From: SMWD01 sp964629475
Lineage (GTDB): Bacteria; Pseudomonadota; Gammaproteobacteria; Steroidobacterales; GCA-2729495
Direction of reading: 5' to 3'
Assembly (NCBI GenBank): GCA_964629475.1
Contig: CAZVQW010000007.1
Location: 53,347-117,346, forward strand
DNA length: 64,000 nucleotides
A model generated the notes under the pieces. The model was not told where the DNA came from and searched no databases. It saw only the letters and a list, made by a program, of their open reading frames with translations. Shown here in pieces: positions 43,801 to 52,941 of the stretch (the stretch's first letter is position 1; the number at the start of each line of letters is the position of its first letter). Position numbers and translations under genes: made by a program.

Positions 43801-44825
43801 TCCTGACTTAATTCGTGAACGAAGTCGACCATAGCCTTGACGTTGTCCACGGGAGAATACCGTGGAATACCATGGCCGAGATTAAAGATGTGTCCGCGCG
43901 CCGCCTTACCGCCCTCCAGTGTCTCGGCGACGCGGTGCTTAATTTCCGAACGCGTCTGGTACAGCACATGAGGCTCGATGTTTCCCTGCACCGAGACATT
44001 CGAGCCGAACTGCGCCACTACCTCGTTCAGGTGCAAACCGTAATCAATACTGATCACGTCCGCACCGCACTCCTTGATAGCGCCGAGAGAACTGTGCGCA
44101 CCCAGACCGAAGTAGATGATCGGCACACCCGTGCTCTTGATGTCCGCGATGATCTGTTTCACGTAGGGCAGGTTCAGTGATTCATAGTCGTCCGGCCCGA
44201 GCAGCCCCGCGTTCGAGTCGAACAGCATCAGGGCATTCGCGCCGGCTTCGGCCTGCGCTCTGAGGTGGCCGGCCGTATGTCGGGAAATCTTGTCCATCAT
44301 GGTCGAATACGCTGCACGATCACCGAATATCAAACGCCGGTACGTGGAGAAAGCATGACTCGGCCCGCCTTCGACCATATACGCCGACACCGTGAACGGC
44401 GCGCCGGCGAAGCCAATCAACGGCACCCGGTGTTCGAGTTCGCGTGCGCAGATTTTTATTGCATCGTAGACGAAGCCGAGGCCTTCCGCTGGATCGTCCG
44501 GAACGATGAGCCTATCCACATCCACCTTGCTGCGAATCGGATTTGCATACGAAGGCCCCTTGCCCGTGAAGCGCAGGTCCATGCCCATCGGTACCACCGT
44601 GGTCGTGATGTCCGAGTAGAGAATCGCGGCATCGACACCGATCACATCAACCGGCTGAATCGTGATTTCCGCTGCGACCTCCGGGGTCCGCACGGCCGTC
44701 AGGAAATCGGTCTTGGCCAACACCTTCTGGTATTGCGGCAAATAGCGGCCCGCCTGGCGCATCATCCAGATGGGCGTGTAATCGACCTTCTCTCCCCGAC
44801 AGGCCTTCAGGAAAGTATCATTCAT
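43797..44825 (-). CDS. hemE: Uroporphyrinogen decarboxylase
   Basis: A 342-residue protein with P-I-W-M-M-R-Q-A-G-R-Y-L-P near the N-terminus (the Arg pair binds propionates), the catalytic Asp region I-L-Y-S-D-I, G-F-A-G-A-P-F-T, and H-G-I-P-R-Y-S-P near the C-terminus. It converts uroporphyrinogen III to coproporphyrinogen III. ATG at 44825 chosen because AGGAG lies 7 bases upstream; the frame continues 5' without a better start. Co-transcribed with the HemD-like gene. Confidence 0.95.
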   Translation of the reverse strand: MNDTFLKACRGEKVDYTPIWMMRQAGRYLPQYQKVLAKTDFLTAVRTPEVAAEITIQPVDVIGVDAAILYSDITTTVVPMGMDLRFTGKGPSYANPIRSKVDVDRLIVPDDPAEGLGFVYDAIKICARELEHRVPLIGFAGAPFTVSAYMVEGGPSHAFSTYRRLIFGDRAAYSTMMDKISRHTAGHLRAQAEAGANALMLFDSNAGLLGPDDYESLNLPYVKQIIADIKSTGVPIIYFGLGAHSSLGAIKECGADVISIDYGLHLNEVVAQFGSNVSVQGNIEPHVLYQTRSEIKHRVAETLEGGKAARGHIFNLGHGIPRYSPVDNVKAMVDFVHELSQE

Positions 44826-45292
44826 GCGGTTTTCTCCTGTGGCACCCATTGGCCCAGAAAAGCTTCTATGGAGTAGTGATGATTCCTTCTTTTGCCTGAC
44901 TCCGGATCCACAAATGCACGATTTCTGTGCGCATTTAAATAAAAAATATTGCAAATCCGCCTCATGCAGCCGGCACTGAGTGACCGATTTAATACTGCAT
45001 TGCTCTACCCGGTAAGTTGCGCCGACGGTAGCGCGTAGCAACAACCCCGAAGATATTCATATTGACAGGTACCTGTCAATATTGGGCTTAATTAAAGTTT
45101 CGATTTGTCGATCGAGGAGATCAACGAAGTGACGAGGCGGATGCGCAAAGTTCAGGGATCGACCGAGCCATTTGACATACTCGACTTCATCACCGACTCT
45201 CGCACAGAATAACTTTAGCCTGCCGGCTACCGGGAACGAACGTTACACTATGAAAAGAGGCCGCAGTCCAACCAACACGTAAGTCAATTCGT
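44826..45292. other. 467-bp divergent control region between hemE and amine oxidase
   Basis: No convincing gene. It contains a 24-bp perfect palindrome (45059-45082) with promoter-like TTGACA on both strands. A 35-residue frame at 45105-45212 (TTG start) reads L-S-I-E-E-I-N-E-V-T-R-R-M-R-K-V then F-D-I-L-D-F-I; it has no family match known to me and is listed as rejected. Confidence 0.6.
45059..45082. promoter_or_regulatory. 24-bp perfect palindrome, likely operator
   Basis: Half-site ATATTGACAGGT is followed directly by its reverse complement, with no mismatch in 24 bases. Each half contains TTGACA. On the minus strand this TTGACA is followed 18 bases later by TATCTT, a promoter toward hemE. 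The symmetry is what a TetR-family dimer usually recognises. Confidence 0.7.
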
Positions 45293-46732
45293 ATGCAAAA
45301 CCCGCAAAATCATCTGACGCGCAGACGAGCGCTGCAAAAACTCGGGCAAGCGTTGGCCGGACTGTCGGTGGCATCGGCAGTGAACCTGACTGCCTGCAGC
45401 TCACGACAACCGGATGCCGATGTCATCGTCATCGGTGCAGGCCTGTCGGGTCTGCAGGCGGCGATCAACCTGCAGGACACCGGGCTCGATGTACTGGTGC
45501 TGGAAGCGAGCCAGCGTGTCGGTGGCCGTGTTTATACCCAGGACAACATACCCGGACATCCCGAGGCCGGCGCATCGGAAATCGGCTCCAACTATGCGCG
45601 CGTGCTGAACATGCTCCAGCGTATCGGCTCGCCGGAAACTGCCAAATGGCTCGAGCTTGCCGACATTCGGATGTGCATGAATATCGCCGGCCGCAACATT
45701 GCACTACCCGACTGGCCCGGTGCTGCCGAAAATCTCCTCGCCGAAGCCGAGCGCAAGCGACCACCCATCGCACTGGCGCCAATGTTCATGCCCGGGGAAT
45801 CACCGCTCGCAGATCTTGCGAGTTGGCTTGAGGCGGATGCACATCAATACGATATCCCGTTCGGGACTTACCTTCGGCAAAAAGGCGCCAGCGACGAGGC
45901 GCTACGCCTGATCGCCGCACAGTCACCCGGCGATGATCTGAACGGGGTTTCCGCACTCTGGAAATTGCGCCGCCAGCGGTTCGATAAAGCCGGCGATGGT
46001 ATCAACGGGTTGACTCGCGTGAAGTCCGGAATGAGCAGGCTACCCGAAGGCATGGCAAATTTGCTCAACCGAGAAGCACGCTTTGACACCGAGGTCGTCG
46101 GCGTGAGCACAAATAATGACGGCGTTGAAGTCACTGACAGCACGGGAAAAACCTACCGTGGCGCATATGCAATTTGTTCCGTTCCGTTAACGATGACGCG
46201 TAAGATTAATTTCGAACCGGCACTGCCTGCACTCCAGGCCGAAGCCTTTGCCAGCATCCCGCAAGGCCATGCAACATCAGTTTTTTTCCACGTTAAAGAA
46301 CCCTACTGGGAGGAGGACGGTTTACACGCCGGCATGTGGAGCGACACGATGTCGGGCTGGGTTGTGCGCTATCAATCCGACGACGGGTACTATTTATGGA
46401 TATTCAAAGACGGGCCCAATAACCTGCCGTGGCGAACGATGGAAGATGCCGACATCATGCAACAGGCATTGTCTGACTTGAACAGACTACGACCGAGCAC
46501 CCTCGGGCGCATCGAACCGACCGGCGTAGTCAACTGGAGCCGACACCCATGGCTGATGGGCGGCAATGCCTATCGCGCGCCAGGCGACATCAAAAAATAC
46601 GGCAATATCGTCGCGCAAAGTCACGGCCGAGTTCACTTCGCAGGCGTGCATTCGGCGGTCATGATGATGGGCATGGAAGGCGCGATGGAGTCCGGCGAGC
46701 GCGCTGCGCTGGAAATACTGTTACGACAATAG
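45293..46732 (+). CDS. Tat-exported flavin amine oxidase
   Basis: A 479-residue FAD amine oxidase. The N-terminus has T-R-R-R-A-L-Q-K-L-G-Q-A-L-A-G-L-S-V-A-S-A, a twin-arginine signal, ending before A-C-S-S; C-S-S could be a lipidation site. Then V-I-V-I-G-A-G-L-S-G-L-Q-A-A (FAD) and E-A-S-Q-R-V-G-G-R-V. The C-terminus has H-F-A-G-V-H-S-A-V-M-M-M-G-M-E-G-A-M-E-S-G-E-R-A-A, the usual FAD-pyrimidine segment. It oxidises amines with release of aldehyde and ammonia; substrate unknown. It is convergent with the flavocytochrome gene. Confidence 0.88.
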   Translation: MQNPQNHLTRRRALQKLGQALAGLSVASAVNLTACSSRQPDADVIVIGAGLSGLQAAINLQDTGLDVLVLEASQRVGGRVYTQDNIPGHPEAGASEIGSNYARVLNMLQRIGSPETAKWLELADIRMCMNIAGRNIALPDWPGAAENLLAEAERKRPPIALAPMFMPGESPLADLASWLEADAHQYDIPFGTYLRQKGASDEALRLIAAQSPGDDLNGVSALWKLRRQRFDKAGDGINGLTRVKSGMSRLPEGMANLLNREARFDTEVVGVSTNNDGVEVTDSTGKTYRGAYAICSVPLTMTRKINFEPALPALQAEAFASIPQGHATSVFFHVKEPYWEEDGLHAGMWSDTMSGWVVRYQSDDGYYLWIFKDGPNNLPWRTMEDADIMQQALSDLNRLRPSTLGRIEPTGVVNWSRHPWLMGGNAYRAPGDIKKYGNIVAQSHGRVHFAGVHSAVMMMGMEGAMESGERAALEILLRQ

Positions 46733-46748
46733 GACGGGTAAGGCGACT

Positions 46749-48674
46749 CTAGTTGCCATGGCAATGCGCACAGATCTCAGTCGCTCGACCGAGATCCCTG
46801 TGATGATTTACCGGTGCATAGGGAAAAAAGTCTTCGTGACAGGTCATGCAGGCCATCTGCTCGTCGAGGACCATGCGATGCGACCACTGGAAGTGATCGT
46901 ACCCCGGACGATTCTGCTGAATGAGGACAGGCAGATCGTGGCACCCGGTACAAACTTCGTTGCTCCGGTCAGTAACCTCCAGCGGCGGAAACGGCGACTC
47001 AACTGACGGCACCGGAAGCTGAACAACCGGTTCACCCGTCAGCTCTGCGGCCATTTGCCTGCCGGCCATGCGTCCTGTCACGATCGACGGACCGAGATGA
47101 GTTCCTTCAAGCGCGGCCCGGCCATTGATCCCGGCAAACCCGCTGGCCTCTCCGGCCGCATACAGGCCCGGAATTATACTGCCGTTGCTATCGACGACCC
47201 GCGCCGCTGCATCGATCCGGATACCACCCATGGTCTTGCGGCTCAGAATGAAACGTTTGACGGCATAATACGGTGGCTGACCAATTTTTTTGGCGCCATC
47301 GCACAATGCAGGCTCCCCGGCCTGCAATTCCGCGTTTTCAGCCGCTTCTTCGACCAACGCGTTGTAACCCGCAACCGATTGCGCCAATTGATCCGCATCG
47401 ATCTCCATCTCGGCAGCCAACTCAACCAGGGACGATGCTGTTTTAACCAGATCCGGGTTACCAAAAATCAATTGTTCGGTTCGCTGCTTCGTCCAGCCGG
47501 AACCGGACACGATAAAAGACTTCCTGCCACGCGCATCGAAAACGACCCAGTGACTGTCACCGGGTTGATCGAGCATGACCGACAGGTTATCGCGCGGTGA
47601 TGTGCACTCGCCGACAAAACGCTCACCATTTGTGTTGACCCATACTTCCCGGCCGGGCGGTACTTGCAGTACGCTGAGTCCGCGTGACTGACCCGGGTAG
47701 CGGGGATCCGGAATACCGGTAACATAGTTCCACTGATGATCCAGGCGCTCAATTTTTGCATCGATACCCCGCGCCAGTTCGAGCCCCGATCCACGTGAGT
47801 TCCACCCGGAACCCGCCAGCAGTTGTTCCGGTTCGGGAAAATCCTTGCGCCAGTTTTCGCGCACAGCATCCAGATCACTTTGCATGCCGCCGGTCGCAAT
47901 CAGAACGGTACCGGCAAACAACTTCAGCGTTTCATCCGTACGAAGATCGGTTGCCTGAATACCAACAACGCGACCGTCCTGGCGAATCAGCTCATCCGCT
48001 CTTGTACTGAAACGAAAACTCACCTGCGGCTGATCAAGTACCGCACGATAAATCGGCATTACGAGCCCGAGTCCCTGGCCACGAATGAAATGATACCGGG
48101 GCACCGAGTTACCCGGTGGCGGGACGGCAGCCGTAAACTGCGCACCCAGATCCGTGAGCCAATCGTAAATCTCTTCGCTCGAATGATCGACGTAATACCT
48201 TACCCACTCTTCGTTACTGTCTTCGCCCCAGGCTATGAAGTCAGAAAAGGCAAGATCGGGAGAATCGGCGATACCGCGCTTTCGTTGCAGAGGCGTGTCG
48301 ACGATGGACAAACCGCCGGTCGAAATAATCGCATGCCCGCCGAACACCGACAGCATGTCGACGACCAGCACTGACCGGCCGGCCTGCGCCGCTTCCAGTG
48401 CGGCGGACAGGCCAGAGATACCGGCACCGATGATCAGGACATCGGCAGTTCGTTGTTCCGATGGTGGGTATACATGTTTGCATCCCGCCAGCCCACACAG
48501 TGTAAAGAACACGATGCAATACCCGAGGATATTGCGGGCACCGGGATAGCCCCCATCTCTGTCCCACTTACTCGCGAAAGGGTAAGACCATCTCGTAGGA
48601 GCGGCTTCCAGCCGCGATTCAAGCGTCACGGCAGAGTGATCGCGGCTGGAAGCCGCTCCTACGAGCTTATTCAT
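46749..48674 (-). CDS. Lipoprotein flavocytochrome: FAD oxidoreductase with three C-terminal c-hemes
   Basis: A 641-residue frame. Lipobox-like C-G-L-A-G-C is followed by V-L-I-I-G-A-G-I-S-G-L-S-A-A-L-E-A-A (FAD), G-G-H-A-I-I-S-T-G-G, and near the C-terminus G-L-Y-A-A-G-E-A-S-G-F-A-G-I-N-G-R-A-A-L-E-G-T, as in fumarate reductase/3-ketosteroid dehydrogenase-type flavoproteins. Three CXXCH motifs follow near residues 575, 609 and 635 (C-T-G-C-H, C-M-T-C-H, C-A-H-C-H). It probably exchanges electrons in the periplasm; the substrate is unknown. The only ATG before the lipobox lies at the edge of a hairpin repeat, so the true start is unsettled. Confidence 0.82.
   Translation of the reverse strand: MNKLVGAASSRDHSAVTLESRLEAAPTRWSYPFASKWDRDGGYPGARNILGYCIVFFTLCGLAGCKHVYPPSEQRTADVLIIGAGISGLSAALEAAQAGRSVLVVDMLSVFGGHAIISTGGLSIVDTPLQRKRGIADSPDLAFSDFIAWGEDSNEEWVRYYVDHSSEEIYDWLTDLGAQFTAAVPPPGNSVPRYHFIRGQGLGLVMPIYRAVLDQPQVSFRFSTRADELIRQDGRVVGIQATDLRTDETLKLFAGTVLIATGGMQSDLDAVRENWRKDFPEPEQLLAGSGWNSRGSGLELARGIDAKIERLDHQWNYVTGIPDPRYPGQSRGLSVLQVPPGREVWVNTNGERFVGECTSPRDNLSVMLDQPGDSHWVVFDARGRKSFIVSGSGWTKQRTEQLIFGNPDLVKTASSLVELAAEMEIDADQLAQSVAGYNALVEEAAENAELQAGEPALCDGAKKIGQPPYYAVKRFILSRKTMGGIRIDAAARVVDSNGSIIPGLYAAGEASGFAGINGRAALEGTHLGPSIVTGRMAGRQMAAELTGEPVVQLPVPSVESPFPPLEVTDRSNEVCTGCHDLPVLIQQNRPGYDHFQWSHRMVLDEQMACMTCHEDFFPYAPVNHHRDLGRATEICAHCHGN
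48592..48665. repeat. REP-like 27-bp perfect inverted repeat in flavocytochrome 5' end
   Basis: Arms 48592-48618 and 48639-48665 are perfect 27-base complements with a 20-base loop; core TAGGAGCGGCTTCCAGCCGC. It lies inside the predicted N-terminal codons of the flavocytochrome frame (minus strand). Same family as the copies at 6548-6610 and 52942-52967. Confidence 0.9.
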
Positions 48675-48692
48675 GGCGTGTGTCGGAAACGG

Positions 48693-49787
48693 CTAACGGG
48701 ATCCTTTATAGTTCTCAGGACCGACGTTCAGCGAAGAGATATCCATCACATAAGTATACAAGTCACTCATAAAACCGGCACCGTCGCTGCGGGTGAACAG
48801 CATTTTCTTGCCATCCGGAGATATCGATGCAAAGCCGTCGAAACCATCGTTATACGTCAGACGAACCGGTTCACCGCCTTCCATGTCACCCATGAAGATT
48901 TCCCAATTGTTATCTTCGGCTACATTGACCATGACGAAATGACGGCCGTCGGGCGCCGGATAACTCCCCCAGTTCATGCCTTTATCAAACGTGCGCGGTG
49001 TCAGTTCCGTGCCGTCATGTTTGATCGTAAACACGGTCATTGGTGTCGGCTTCACATTTCCGTATTCGTCCTTATTCCAGGCGCGAAACATAACGGTCTC
49101 GCTGTCCGGAAGATACATCGGACGGCCTTCTTGCCAGTCGTTCGTGAAAGTTACCTGCTGCTCTTCCGAACCATCCGGACGAATGCGCCACAAATCCAGA
49201 TTCCCGTCGATCTGTCGGCTGAAAATGATCCACTCTCCGTTGGGTGCGGCAGAAATCTCGGCATCGTAATACTCATTGTTCGTGAGTCGCCTGACATTGT
49301 TGCCATCCAGATCGGAAATATAGAGGTCTGCGCCTATCGGATAGTCTCTCTCATCGGACCAGTTACCGATCGGCTTATCCATATGATCGCGCGTCGATGT
49401 CCACAACAGGGCTGTCATGTCGGGCATGAAGTACGAACACCCGTCCTGACCCCGGTCATTGATGCGCTTTAACTCCTCGCCCTGATCAGTAAACGTATAT
49501 GTCAGCGCACCGCCGGCGGCGTGTTCCTTTGCCGGTTGCGCCTGCGGATCCTGAACCTGTGCAATAACATGAAGGTTGTCAGGCGCATAATAGGCCTCCG
49601 CTGCTTCCGGAATATTGGGAATCTTCCAGACCGACATGTTGTTTGGGCCCTCTGAGAAAACTTCTATTTCGTCCGCCGCGACTGCCGTGCTGTGCATACA
49701 AACGGCGGCGATACCGGTCAGAACCATGTGACCAACAACGGAAGAACTTTTCCGGTTCAATGGACGGGAAGAGAGTCGCTTTGTCAT
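48693..49787 (-). CDS. Periplasmic PD40/TolB-like beta-propeller, copy 3
   Basis: A 364-residue paralogue of the two lipoproteins at 26-28.5 kb, sharing W-K-I-P-N-I-P-E-A-A-E-A-Y-Y-A-P-D, N-D-R-G-Q-D-G-C-S-Y, T-S-T-R-D-H-M and Y-P-A-P-D-G-R-H. It has a signal peptide ending S-T-A-V-A-A instead of a lipobox, so it should be soluble in the periplasm. I chose the ATG at 49787 because GGAG lies 8 bases upstream. Divergent from a MarR regulator, which probably controls it. Confidence 0.85.
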   Translation of the reverse strand: MTKRLSSRPLNRKSSSVVGHMVLTGIAAVCMHSTAVAADEIEVFSEGPNNMSVWKIPNIPEAAEAYYAPDNLHVIAQVQDPQAQPAKEHAAGGALTYTFTDQGEELKRINDRGQDGCSYFMPDMTALLWTSTRDHMDKPIGNWSDERDYPIGADLYISDLDGNNVRRLTNNEYYDAEISAAPNGEWIIFSRQIDGNLDLWRIRPDGSEEQQVTFTNDWQEGRPMYLPDSETVMFRAWNKDEYGNVKPTPMTVFTIKHDGTELTPRTFDKGMNWGSYPAPDGRHFVMVNVAEDNNWEIFMGDMEGGEPVRLTYNDGFDGFASISPDGKKMLFTRSDGAGFMSDLYTYVMDISSLNVGPENYKGSR

Positions 49788-49856
49788 TGTTGTCTCCATT
49801 CAAAAGATACGGATTCGATAGACCTATGCTATATTGATTGTCAGGCTCATGTCTTT

Positions 49857-49872
49857 TGTCAGCTTCCTGACA
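49857..49872. promoter_or_regulatory. MarR-type operator dyad in divergent promoter
   Basis: TGTCAG-CTTC-CTGACA, a perfect 6-4-6 inverted repeat. Further single copies of the same half-site lie at 49839-49844 and around 49884 and 49915, all inside the 141-bp gap between the propeller gene and the MarR gene. Confidence 0.6.
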
Positions 49873-49928
49873 TACGACATGATCCTGACATGCCGCCCGG
49901 CATCCTGTCAAGAACAAGGAGCCTTCGA

Positions 49929-50381
49929 GTGCCACAAGACCGTAAAAAGGAACAAGCGCTGGGTCACCTGCTGGAGGAATGCTCCACGATCAATCGCTAC
50001 CTCACGGCAGCGGCCCGGGAACTGACACAAGGCTCGAGCGTTACCGGGGCGCAATGGGGCATTCTGGGTGTTTTTGGCGGACCCGAAGGGCCATTTTCGG
50101 TTGCCGAGGCCGCCCGCCGGATCGGCAAAACCCGGCAGAGCGTGCAGGGTGTCGCTGACCTGTTGTCTGAGAAGGAACTCATTGAATACCAACCGGATCC
50201 AAATCATCGGCGAGTGAAGCTAGTCATGGTGACCGACGAGGGACGTGCCCTGCTTCGACAATTTCGCGCACGCCAGACCAGATGGACACGGCGTGTGGCG
50301 CACGATCTGAAAACCGGGGATATCGAAACGGCTTTACGGCTGATCAGGCAGATACATCAGCATCTTGCTGATCAGGTTTAA
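49929..50381 (+). CDS. MarR-family transcriptional regulator
   Basis: A 150-residue winged-helix protein. E-C-S-T-I-N-R-Y-L-T at the start, then V-T-G-A-Q-W-G-I-L-G-V-F and R-I-G-K-T-R-Q-S-V-Q-G-V-A-D-L-L-S-E-K-E-L-I-E-Y (recognition helix) with D-P-N-H-R-R-V-K-L-V-M-V-T-D-E-G-R (wing). The start is GTG at 49929, placed by AAGGAG 8 bases upstream. Likely binds the TGTCAG dyads between itself and the divergent propeller gene. Confidence 0.9.
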   Translation: MPQDRKKEQALGHLLEECSTINRYLTAAARELTQGSSVTGAQWGILGVFGGPEGPFSVAEAARRIGKTRQSVQGVADLLSEKELIEYQPDPNHRRVKLVMVTDEGRALLRQFRARQTRWTRRVAHDLKTGDIETALRLIRQIHQHLADQV

Positions 50382-50481
50382 CAACGATGCTGCCGGAACC
50401 GGTAGTCGAGCAAGCTCATTCAGCAGTCCGCAACCTACTTCGATCTCTGGCAAAAACTCAACCGGTATCGTTCGGACAAGG

Positions 50482-51483
50482 TCAGAATACGATCGACAAA
50501 ACGCTGATTCGGTGATTTTCTAGATCTGCAATCCATATCAGGCCATCGTGAGCCAGAACTGCTGCGGGTCGGTTCAGTTCATCGGACCCACCGCCCGCAA
50601 TACCCGTTCCTGCCACGATCGTCATATCGCCATTCGGCAATATCTTCACGACCCGGTGACCGCTGATCTCGGCGACATACACATTGCGGGCAACATCCGC
50701 AGAGACGCCATGCGGGACATCAAGCGTGCCGGACATTTTTACCGTTTCAAGTTGCCCGTCTGAGCGTTGACGCACCACTGTGTTGTTACCGGTGTTGGCC
50801 AACAACATCTCCTGATCTGTCGTCAAACTGATATCTATCGGCACGCCGATGCCCTCTGGCCCGAGGATCGTTGTGACAATATCGTCCTTGATGCGCCGGA
50901 TTCGTGCGTTACCGATATCAACCACCAACAGCCCGCCTTCTTTATCCCAGGCCACCGCAGACGGCGAATTGAATAATGCCTGATCCGCAGCCCCATCCTG
51001 CATCCCTCTATTGTCATGCACACCGGCCGCCGTGCTGACCTCGTAACGCACCATTTCACCGGGCAAGCGGATCGGTGTAATCAACCGTACCAGGTGGTTG
51101 GAAATGTCAGCCACAGCGATCACGCCCTGTGCAGATACGGCGACGCCGTGCGGCCCATTGAACATTGCCTCTTCGGCCGCACCATCCCGGTGGCCCGTCT
51201 TGCCCGCCCCCCCGGCGATCGTACTGACAACCCCATTGCGATCTACGACACGTATCGCATTGTTGTTGAAGTCGGCAACCACGATCTTTCCATCACCGAA
51301 AGGCGCCAATCGTATCGGTTTGTTGAACTGGGAATCAGCGCCATCGCGAAAGCCGGCCTGACCGTTGCCGGCGATGATGGTTAGCGAGTTTTCCGCCTGG
51401 GCGAGTCCGCCGAAGCCAAAATATGCAAATAGTAATGCTGATGTTATAAACGTACCGATGCGGTCGTAAGTACTCCAATTCAC
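50482..51483 (-). CDS. Exported NHL-repeat protein
   Basis: A 333-residue protein with a signal peptide (cleavage near L-A-Q-A) and five to six NHL-like blades, e.g. I-R-L-A-P-F-G-D-G-K-I-V-V-A-D-F-N-N-N-A-I-R, G-V-I-A-V-A-D-I-S-N-H-L-V-R and L-I-W-I-A-D-L-E-N-H-R-I. NHL propellers act as scaffolds or, in some families, lyases; no activity can be assigned. I chose the GTG at 51483 because AGGAGG lies upstream. Region 51484-51717 carries no gene. Confidence 0.82.
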   Translation of the reverse strand: MNWSTYDRIGTFITSALLFAYFGFGGLAQAENSLTIIAGNGQAGFRDGADSQFNKPIRLAPFGDGKIVVADFNNNAIRVVDRNGVVSTIAGGAGKTGHRDGAAEEAMFNGPHGVAVSAQGVIAVADISNHLVRLITPIRLPGEMVRYEVSTAAGVHDNRGMQDGAADQALFNSPSAVAWDKEGGLLVVDIGNARIRRIKDDIVTTILGPEGIGVPIDISLTTDQEMLLANTGNNTVVRQRSDGQLETVKMSGTLDVPHGVSADVARNVYVAEISGHRVVKILPNGDMTIVAGTGIAGGGSDELNRPAAVLAHDGLIWIADLENHRISVLSIVF

Positions 51484-51717
51484 GATGAGAATTCCTCCTG
51501 GCTCTTGCTGCATCACCCATGCTGATCTCGGCGAGGTGATATTTATTTACCACCATCCCTGCCTATGGCAACTATATAACCAACCATGATTTTGGCTGGA
51601 ACAGCTGATGGGCCACAAAATATCGTAGCTTTTGGCGATACGGCTGGCAGACCATACATCTATCAGTTATAACATCGTCACCGGAACGAAAGCTTGCTAC
51701 CGATAAGGACATAAATA

Positions 51718-52932
51718 ATGTTGATGACAGTTTTGACCGCTGCTTTGATCGGCCTTGCCACCGCTGCCGTTCCTGAGGACCGGACACTACATGATTCACT
51801 TTTCACGGTAGATACCCATGTCGACATACTCCGCATCGAGGAAGCAAAAGACAAGGACTACCTGACACTGCCAGATGTACAAGTCGATATAGTCAAAATG
51901 GAAGAAGGCGGACTTGATGCAGTATTTTTTATACTGTTCTCGTCCCAGGGAGAACTCACACCTGAAGGCCATGCGTCGGCCCGAGACGAAGCGCTGGCCC
52001 GGCACGCGACGATTCGACGCATGCTGGACCGCCACCCGGACCGGATCGAACTGGCTCGCAATGTCGAGGACGCGCAGCGAATACATGCCACAGGAAAACT
52101 CGTCGCTTTTCTCGGCATGGAAAATGCCTACCCGCTCGCTGCCGATCCTGCGAACCTGCAACAATTCTTCGATCTCGGCGTTCGTTATCTCGGCATCATG
52201 CACATGGGCCATAACAACCTGGGCGATTCCGCCGACCCGAGCCGCTCGGCACAGGAACCGGAAACCGTGCATGGCGGACTGACCGACCGGGGTCGCGCCG
52301 TCGTTGCCGAAGCCAATCGGCTCGGCATCATGGTCGATGTCTCGCATGCGCATCGCGATACGGCAATCGAAATGGCGCAGATTTCCACTGCACCGGTCAT
52401 CGCATCGCATTCGGCAGTGCGCGGCCTGACGGATATTTCACGCAACATGGATGACGACCAGTTGATGGCGGTCAAGGAATCAGGCGGTGTCGTTCAGGTT
52501 GTCGCTTTCAACAGTCACCTGAAAAAAACGCCACCGCAACGGATGCCGGCCATCATGAAGTTGATGAGTGAAGTCGGGCTTACGGCCCGCCACGGCAGAC
52601 CTGATCCCGATTCACTGCCACCCGAGATGCGAGAGAAATATCTGACGGAGTACGCCCTGATCAATGAGAAATGGCCGAAAGTAACAGCGAATGTCGCCGA
52701 CTTTATCGATCACATTGACTATGCGGTCAAACTCATCGGCATAGACCATGTCGGCATCGCATCCGATTTCGGTGGCGGCGGTGGAATCGACGGTTGGCGA
52801 GATGCATCGGAAACGCCGAATGTAACAAGGGAGCTTATTGCAAGAGGTTACAGCGAGGAAGACATAGGCAAGCTCTGGAGTGAAAACCTGTTGCGCGTCA
52901 TGTCGGATGTCGAACGCCTTGCTGAAAATTAA
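51718..52932 (+). CDS. Membrane dipeptidase (peptidase family M19)
   Basis: A 404-residue protein with a signal-peptide-like N-terminus. M19 motifs: V-D-T-H-V-D-I (metal His/Asp), the M-H-M-G-H-N-N-L-G-D-S segment, G-L-T-D-R-G-R-A-V-V-A-E-A-N-R-L-G, V-D-V-S-H and I-A-S-H-S-A-V-R-G-L, and G-I-D-H-V-G-I-A-S-D-F-G-G. It hydrolyses dipeptides with two zinc ions, probably in the periplasm. A REP-like unit follows 10 bases after the stop. Confidence 0.92.
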   Translation: MLMTVLTAALIGLATAAVPEDRTLHDSLFTVDTHVDILRIEEAKDKDYLTLPDVQVDIVKMEEGGLDAVFFILFSSQGELTPEGHASARDEALARHATIRRMLDRHPDRIELARNVEDAQRIHATGKLVAFLGMENAYPLAADPANLQQFFDLGVRYLGIMHMGHNNLGDSADPSRSAQEPETVHGGLTDRGRAVVAEANRLGIMVDVSHAHRDTAIEMAQISTAPVIASHSAVRGLTDISRNMDDDQLMAVKESGGVVQVVAFNSHLKKTPPQRMPAIMKLMSEVGLTARHGRPDPDSLPPEMREKYLTEYALINEKWPKVTANVADFIDHIDYAVKLIGIDHVGIASDFGGGGGIDGWRDASETPNVTRELIARGYSEEDIGKLWSENLLRVMSDVERLAEN

Positions 52933-52941
52933 TGAGCATTC

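Noticed and set aside
45105..45212. 35-codon TTG-start frame after the 24-bp palindrome
   Set aside because: No ATG, weak ribosome site and no known family. It could be a gene remnant but I cannot support it.
48592..48665. Hairpin repeats considered as CRISPR or as terminators
   Set aside because: Only isolated units, no regular spacers, and no T tract after the stems.
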